Made by a program: the position numbers and the translations under genes. A DNA stretch of 64,000 bases, taken from contig NZ_JBNPMZ010000001.1 in NCBI RefSeq assembly GCF_050314255.1, positions 1 through 64,000 of the forward strand, in the 5' to 3' direction. Of this stretch, positions 60,901 to 64,000 are shown in pieces; the first letter of the stretch is position 1, and each line of letters opens with the position of its first letter. Origin of the DNA: Claveliimonas sp034178805. Its GTDB lineage: Bacteria > Bacillota > Clostridia > Lachnospirales > Lachnospiraceae. Under the pieces are notes generated by a model. It worked only from the letters and a program-made list of their open reading frames with translations, ran no database searches and was not told the DNA's origin.

Positions 60901-61538
60901 AGACACTGAAAAATGAGATCAGGGGGCTTGGATCTGTCAATGTAAATGCGATTGAGGATTTTAAGAATCTTTCAGAGCGTTATGAATTTTTAAAGACCCA
61001 GCATGATGATCTGGTGGAAGCGGAAGCAACCCTGGTTAAGATTATCAATGAGCTGGATGAAGCGATGCGCAGACAGTTTTCCGAGCAGTTTGAGCGGATC
61101 GCAAAGGAATTTGACAGTGTGTTCAAAGAATTATTCGGTGGTGGTAAGGGTACACTGGAACTGCAGGAGGATGAGGATATTCTGGAGGCAGGTATTCGTA
61201 TCATTGCCCAGCCGCCGGGAAAGAAGCTTCAGAATATGATGCAGCTTTCCGGTGGAGAGAAGGCACTTACAGCAATTTCACTTCTGTTTGCGATTCAGAA
61301 TCTGAAACCGTCCCCATTCTGTCTTCTGGATGAGATTGAGGCGGCGCTGGATGATTCCAATGTTACCAGATTTGCGCAGTATCTTCATAAACTGACGAAG
61401 AACACTCAGTTTATCGTTATCACCCACAGAAGGGGAACGATGACGGCGGCAGACAGACTATACGGTATTACGATGCAGGAAAAGGGTGTATCCACCCTTG
61501 TATCGGTAAGCCTGCTCACCGATGAGCTGGATAAATAA
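57978..61538 (+). CDS. smc: Chromosome segregation protein SMC
   Basis: A 1186-residue condensin ATPase. Walker A GPNGSGKSN at 31-39; two long coiled coils (about 165-500 and 680-1010); the hinge (about 515-665) with GGSIQNIVTDNENTAKRMI and NPGGSMTGGAFK; the ABC signature LSGGEKALTA from residue 1090 and Walker B CLLDEIEAALDDSN. The C-terminal head and N-terminal head together bind ATP. Partner scpAB genes are not in the window. Seven bases after rnc and 14 before ftsY. Confidence 0.97.
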   Translation: MYLKSIEVQGFKSFANKIVFDFHNGITGIVGPNGSGKSNVADAVRWVLGEQRIKQLRGGSMQDVIFAGTENRKPLSYASVAITLDNSDHQLPIEYEEVTVARKLYRSGESEYLINGSTCRLKDVNELFYDTGIGKEGYSIIGQGQIDKILSGKPEERRELFDEAAGIVKFKRRKNMSVKKLEDERQNLVRVNDILSELEKQKGPLERQSEVAKEYLKKKEELKTYDINMFLLETARLKEQISEVDSKLDISKEELEQAGVAYDAMKAEYEAVEEQVDEIEDSIEGYKNRLNETNLLKQQLENQIALLKEKIHSARMTDEHFEQRSRAISEEIEKRNLQLSELTKEQEEIRGQMKEQSQAENEARRALIEIQTKIATLTDQIEKNKNDIIELLNNRASTKAKIQRYDTMLEQIQVRKSEMQKKLLISESESGEEMDQLKKYEDELRTISETIVGYTDENRMLEASIEKLQKELAKQTEQLQIGQTAYHREQSRLESLKNITERYDGYGNSIRKVMERKSQEPGLLGVVADIIKVDKAYEIAIETALGGSIQNIVTDNENTAKRMIAFLKKNKYGRATFLPLTSVNGNHGINRPEALKEPGVIGIASTLVKVEDKYRNLADNLLGRTIVVENIDCGIAIARKYHQSLRLVTVEGELLNPGGSMTGGAFKNSSNLLSRRREMEEFEKTVRKLKQEMDIMQQESEKLRKERAGYYARIDEIQKKLQEAYVIQNTAKMNLDQSQAKIAQAREESLRIQKENAELDQQITDISDNQESIAVELDTSERMESELTKQTEEYQKMLEELRVRESDGQKKVEELHLLYAGMEQKHTFMKENLARIGEELEGFRKEQEDLESGKDNASQEIREKEEQILKIRETIENSKELFAELEEEIQKSVEEREKLNQKHKSFLQKREDLSKHMAELDKEIFRLESRKEGYEEASEKQINYMWEEYELTYNRALELRNENLTDLSVMKKRIQTLKNEIRGLGSVNVNAIEDFKNLSERYEFLKTQHDDLVEAEATLVKIINELDEAMRRQFSEQFERIAKEFDSVFKELFGGGKGTLELQEDEDILEAGIRIIAQPPGKKLQNMMQLSGGEKALTAISLLFAIQNLKPSPFCLLDEIEAALDDSNVTRFAQYLHKLTKNTQFIVITHRRGTMTAADRLYGITMQEKGVSTLVSVSLLTDELDK

Positions 61539-61552
61539 TCAGGAGGGAAATT

Positions 61553-62494
61553 ATGGCAGAGGGAATGGGTTTTTTTAAACGGCTGGTCTCAGGACTTGCA
61601 AAGACAAGAGATAATATCGTGTCCGGCATGGACAGTATTTTCAATGGATTTTCCAAAATAGACGAAGATTTTTACGAAGAACTGGAAGAACTTCTGATCA
61701 TGGGAGATCTTGGTGTACAGGCAACATATGATATTCTGGATGATCTGAGAAAGAAAGTAAAGGAACGTCACATCAAGGAACCGGCAGATTGCCGTCAGAT
61801 ATTGATAGACAGTATCAAAGAACAGATGGATGTGGGGGAAGCTGCCTATGAGTTCGAGGAGAAAACATCTGTAGTTATGGTTGTGGGTGTCAATGGTGTA
61901 GGTAAGACCACTACTATCGGCAAGCTCGCCGGAAAACTTAGGGCACAGAACAAAAAGGTAGTGCTGGCGGCTGCGGATACCTTCCGCGCAGCTGCGGGAG
62001 AACAGCTGAAGGAATGGGCAAACCGTGCTCAGGCAGAGCTGATTGGCGGCCAGGAGGGATCAGACCCTGCTGCGGTTGTATATGATGCAGTAGCTGCTGC
62101 AAAAGCCAGACACGCGGATGTTCTTCTGTGTGATACGGCGGGAAGACTCCATAATAAGAAGAATCTGATGGAAGAGCTTAAGAAGATGAACCGGATTATT
62201 GACCGGGAGTATCCGGAGGCATTTCGTGAGACCCTGGTCGTTCTGGATGCAACTACCGGACAGAATGCACTTCAGCAGGCGAAGGAATTTAAAGAAGTTG
62301 CCGATATTACGGGTATCATTCTTACGAAGATGGACGGAACTGCCAAGGGTGGAATTGCAGTGGCAATTCAGGCAGAACTTGGTATTCCGGTGAAATACAT
62401 CGGTGTAGGTGAGACCATAGATGATTTACAGAAATTTAATGCAGATACATTTGTGGATGCGTTGTTTACCACTTCAGATAAGGAGCATGAATAA
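61553..62494 (+). CDS. ftsY: Signal recognition particle receptor FtsY
   Basis: A 313-residue SRP GTPase receptor, docking ribosome-SRP complexes at the membrane. GVNGVGKTTTIGKLA from residue 112, AADTFRAAAGEQLKEWA, DTAGRLHNKKNLMEEL, TKMDGTAKGGIA and GVGETIDDLQKFN are the G motifs of the NG domain. The N-terminal extension is short, as in many Firmicutes. It closes the rnc-smc-ftsY group. Confidence 0.97.
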   Translation: MAEGMGFFKRLVSGLAKTRDNIVSGMDSIFNGFSKIDEDFYEELEELLIMGDLGVQATYDILDDLRKKVKERHIKEPADCRQILIDSIKEQMDVGEAAYEFEEKTSVVMVVGVNGVGKTTTIGKLAGKLRAQNKKVVLAAADTFRAAAGEQLKEWANRAQAELIGGQEGSDPAAVVYDAVAAAKARHADVLLCDTAGRLHNKKNLMEELKKMNRIIDREYPEAFRETLVVLDATTGQNALQQAKEFKEVADITGIILTKMDGTAKGGIAVAIQAELGIPVKYIGVGETIDDLQKFNADTFVDALFTTSDKEHE

Positions 62495-62509
62495 GAGAAG
62501 GAGAGAGAG

Positions 62510-63724
62510 ATGTTAACATTAGAGAAATTTGAACAGGCAAGTGAATTAGTAAAAGACGTTACCAATCCGACAAAGCTGGTCTACAGTGATTTTTTGAGCA
62601 GACAGACCGGGGGTAAGATTTATCTGAAACCGGAGAACATGCAGAATACAGGAGCTTATAAGGTTCGTGGTGCATATTATAAAATCAGCACATTGAGTCA
62701 GGAGGAAAGGGACAGAGGACTGATTGCTGCGTCTGCCGGCAACCATGCACAGGGAATTGCATATGCAGCACAGAAATTCGGATGCAAGGCAATTGTCGTA
62801 ATGCCGTCTATTACTCCTCTGATCAAAGTAAACCGGACAAAGAGCTATGGTGCAGAAGTTATCCTTCACGGGGACGTATATGATGAAGCATGTGAGTATG
62901 CAATGCAGCTTGCAGAGGAAAAGGGATATACATTCGTACATCCTTTCAACGATCTGGATGTGGCAACCGGACAGGGAACGATTGCGATGGAGATTGTTCA
63001 GGAGCTTCCGACAGTTGATTATATCCTGGCACCGATCGGCGGCGGCGGACTGATTACCGGAGTGGCAACTCTGGCAAAGATGCTGAATCCCAAAATTAAA
63101 GTAATCGGTGTAGAACCGTCTCAGGCAGCAAGCATGAAGGCCGCACTTGCAGCCGGAGAGCCTGTGACACTGCCAAGTGCCAATACTATTGCCGATGGTA
63201 CTGCAGTGAAGCGTGTGGGAGATCTGAACTTCCCATATGTTAAAGAAAACGTGGATGATATTCTTACGGTAGAGGATGATGAACTTATCGGTGCATTCCT
63301 TGATCTGGTAGAAAATCACAAAATGATCGTGGAAAATTCCGGCCTGCTCACAGTAGCTGCTTTAAAACAGTTAGATCTGGAGCATAAGAAAGCCGTTGCA
63401 ATTTTAAGTGGAGGAAATATGGATGTGATTACCATGTCCTCTATTGTACAGCATGGTCTGATCCAGAGAGACAGAATCTTCTCTGTATCCGTTCTGCTTC
63501 CGGACAAGCCGGGTGAGCTAGTGCGTGTAGCGGCAACTATTGCCAATGCTCAGGGAAATGTTATCAAGCTTGAGCATAATCAGTTCGTCAGCACAAACCG
63601 TAATGCGGCTGTGGAACTTCGAATTACCATGGAGGCATTCGGAACCGAACATAAGAATGAGATCCTTCAGGCGTTGGAGGATGAAGGCTTCAGACCGCGA
63701 GAAATTGGTGCAAAATTATATTAA
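62510..63724 (+). CDS. ilvA: Threonine ammonia-lyase (threonine dehydratase)
   Basis: A 404-residue PLP enzyme making 2-oxobutyrate and ammonia from threonine. The PLP lysine is Lys51 in AYKVRGAYYK; ASAGNHAQGIAYAA binds the phosphate; GGGGLITGVAT and SGGNMDVI follow. A C-terminal ACT-like domain (about 325-404, SVLLPDKPGELVRVAATIAN) is present. With one ACT domain and this length it looks like the catabolic/short form rather than the two-domain biosynthetic IlvA. Start ATG 62510 is behind GAAGGAGAGA, 15 bases after ftsY; a LysR gene follows. Confidence 0.9.
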   Translation: MLTLEKFEQASELVKDVTNPTKLVYSDFLSRQTGGKIYLKPENMQNTGAYKVRGAYYKISTLSQEERDRGLIAASAGNHAQGIAYAAQKFGCKAIVVMPSITPLIKVNRTKSYGAEVILHGDVYDEACEYAMQLAEEKGYTFVHPFNDLDVATGQGTIAMEIVQELPTVDYILAPIGGGGLITGVATLAKMLNPKIKVIGVEPSQAASMKAALAAGEPVTLPSANTIADGTAVKRVGDLNFPYVKENVDDILTVEDDELIGAFLDLVENHKMIVENSGLLTVAALKQLDLEHKKAVAILSGGNMDVITMSSIVQHGLIQRDRIFSVSVLLPDKPGELVRVAATIANAQGNVIKLEHNQFVSTNRNAAVELRITMEAFGTEHKNEILQALEDEGFRPREIGAKLY

Positions 63725-63775
63725 AGAAGCTATGATTACGGAAGACAGGGTGTTTGAGGAAGGCAGATAATAGTC

Positions 63776-64000
63776 ATGAGTCTTTGGAAATATAAGTATT
63801 TTGTCGATGTAATTGACAGTAAAAGTTTTACGAAAGCAGGAAAGAAAAACTTTGTATCACAGACTGCGATCAGCCAGCAGATTTCTTCATTGGAGAAAAG
63901 CGTGGGAGGAAAACTGATTGACAGAGGAAGCGGTGGAATTGAGCCGACAGAACTGGGGCGCATTGTATACACAAAAGCCAAAGAAATGCTGGAGATCAAT
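63776..64000 (+). CDS. LysR-family transcriptional regulator (5' part only)
   Basis: The first 75 codons of a LysR-type regulator, cut by the window end. The N-terminal helix-turn-helix reads YFVDVIDSKSFTKAGKKNFVSQTAISQQISSLEKSVGGKLIDRG, the normal LysR pattern, continuing into LGRIVYTKAKEML. The ATG at 63776 has GAGGAAGG before it. Its target could be the adjacent ilvA or genes beyond the window. Confidence 0.9.
   Translation, partial: MSLWKYKYFVDVIDSKSFTKAGKKNFVSQTAISQQISSLEKSVGGKLIDRGSGGIEPTELGRIVYTKAKEMLEIN

Noticed and set aside
1..64000. CRISPR arrays, rRNA genes, complete insertion sequences or prophage genes
   Set aside because: No regularly spaced repeats, no rRNA sequence, and no transposase or phage structural protein among the readable frames.

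Overview
The window reads as a chromosomal segment of a low-to-mid GC, spore-forming anaerobic Firmicute, most likely Lachnospiraceae (Blautia/Dorea/Mediterraneibacter-like). Reasons: a nudix-spoIIM-xerD order as in Bacillus/Clostridia, an Rrf2-NifS-NifU-MnmA block, the operon gap-pgk-tpiA-gpmI, a giant fused 2-hydroxyacyl-CoA dehydratase activator (strict-anaerobe biochemistry), pta-ackA fermentation genes, and a small four-cysteine protein (DUF6472 type) of the kind I know from this family. No rRNA, CRISPR array or complete insertion sequence is visible. There is one tRNA (Leu, CAA).

Layout. 1-5.7 kb: nudix hydrolase, SpoIIM-like protein, a catalytically dead and truncated XerD homologue, a MATE/SpoVB-type flippase on the minus strand, then the Fe-S/thiolation block (Rrf2, cysteine desulfurase, NifU) leading into mnmA and a PHP histidinol-phosphatase (to 7.6 kb). 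7.6-12.5 kb: lower glycolysis (gap, pgk, tpiA, gpmI). 12.5-13.5 kb: a small accessory zone with a DUF6472-type gene, a damaged XRE regulator and two copies of a dispersed palindrome. 13.5-28.4 kb: a thirteen-gene, A+T-rich, one-strand accessory operon bracketed by palindrome copies. It combines eight zinc-ribbon proteins, an FHA-FHA-ABC exporter, an FHA protein, a transmembrane Ser/Thr kinase with TPR repeats, a membrane protein with a decayed FHA domain, and three paralogous zinc ribbon-TM-TPR-WG-repeat proteins with unrelated C-terminal tips, one being a C-type lectin domain. 28.4-36.6 kb: dehydratase activator (minus strand), rhomboid-like protein, pyruvate kinase, LysA; then tRNA-Leu. 36.8-43.0 kb: a PucR regulator with an M20 amidohydrolase, an FAD oxidoreductase and EtfB/EtfA, which look like one catabolic module. 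43.2-49.8 kb: polA, coaE, MBL hydrolase, ACT/UPF0210 pair, DegV. 49.9-64 kb: tmcAL (minus), mgtE, pta-ackA, DUF177-rpmF, plsX-acpP, rnc-smc-ftsY, ilvA and the start of a LysR regulator.

Most of the window is housekeeping. The one strong candidate for an undescribed system is the 13.5-28.4 kb operon. My reading (inference) is a phosphorylation-controlled envelope system: the kinase senses through its extracytoplasmic TPR region, the FHA domains read phosphothreonine, the FHA-ABC protein exports something (the arrangement recalls mycobacterial PknF/Rv1747), and the lectin/WG-repeat proteins form a set of related surface or envelope receptors with exchangeable tips. Its promoter overlaps a perfect 17-bp-arm inverted repeat. 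No WXG100 protein or EssC-type ATPase is present, so it is not a type VII secretion locus as far as this window shows.

All calls come from reading the sequence and translations by eye; no database search was run, and residue positions are approximate unless a codon position was counted.
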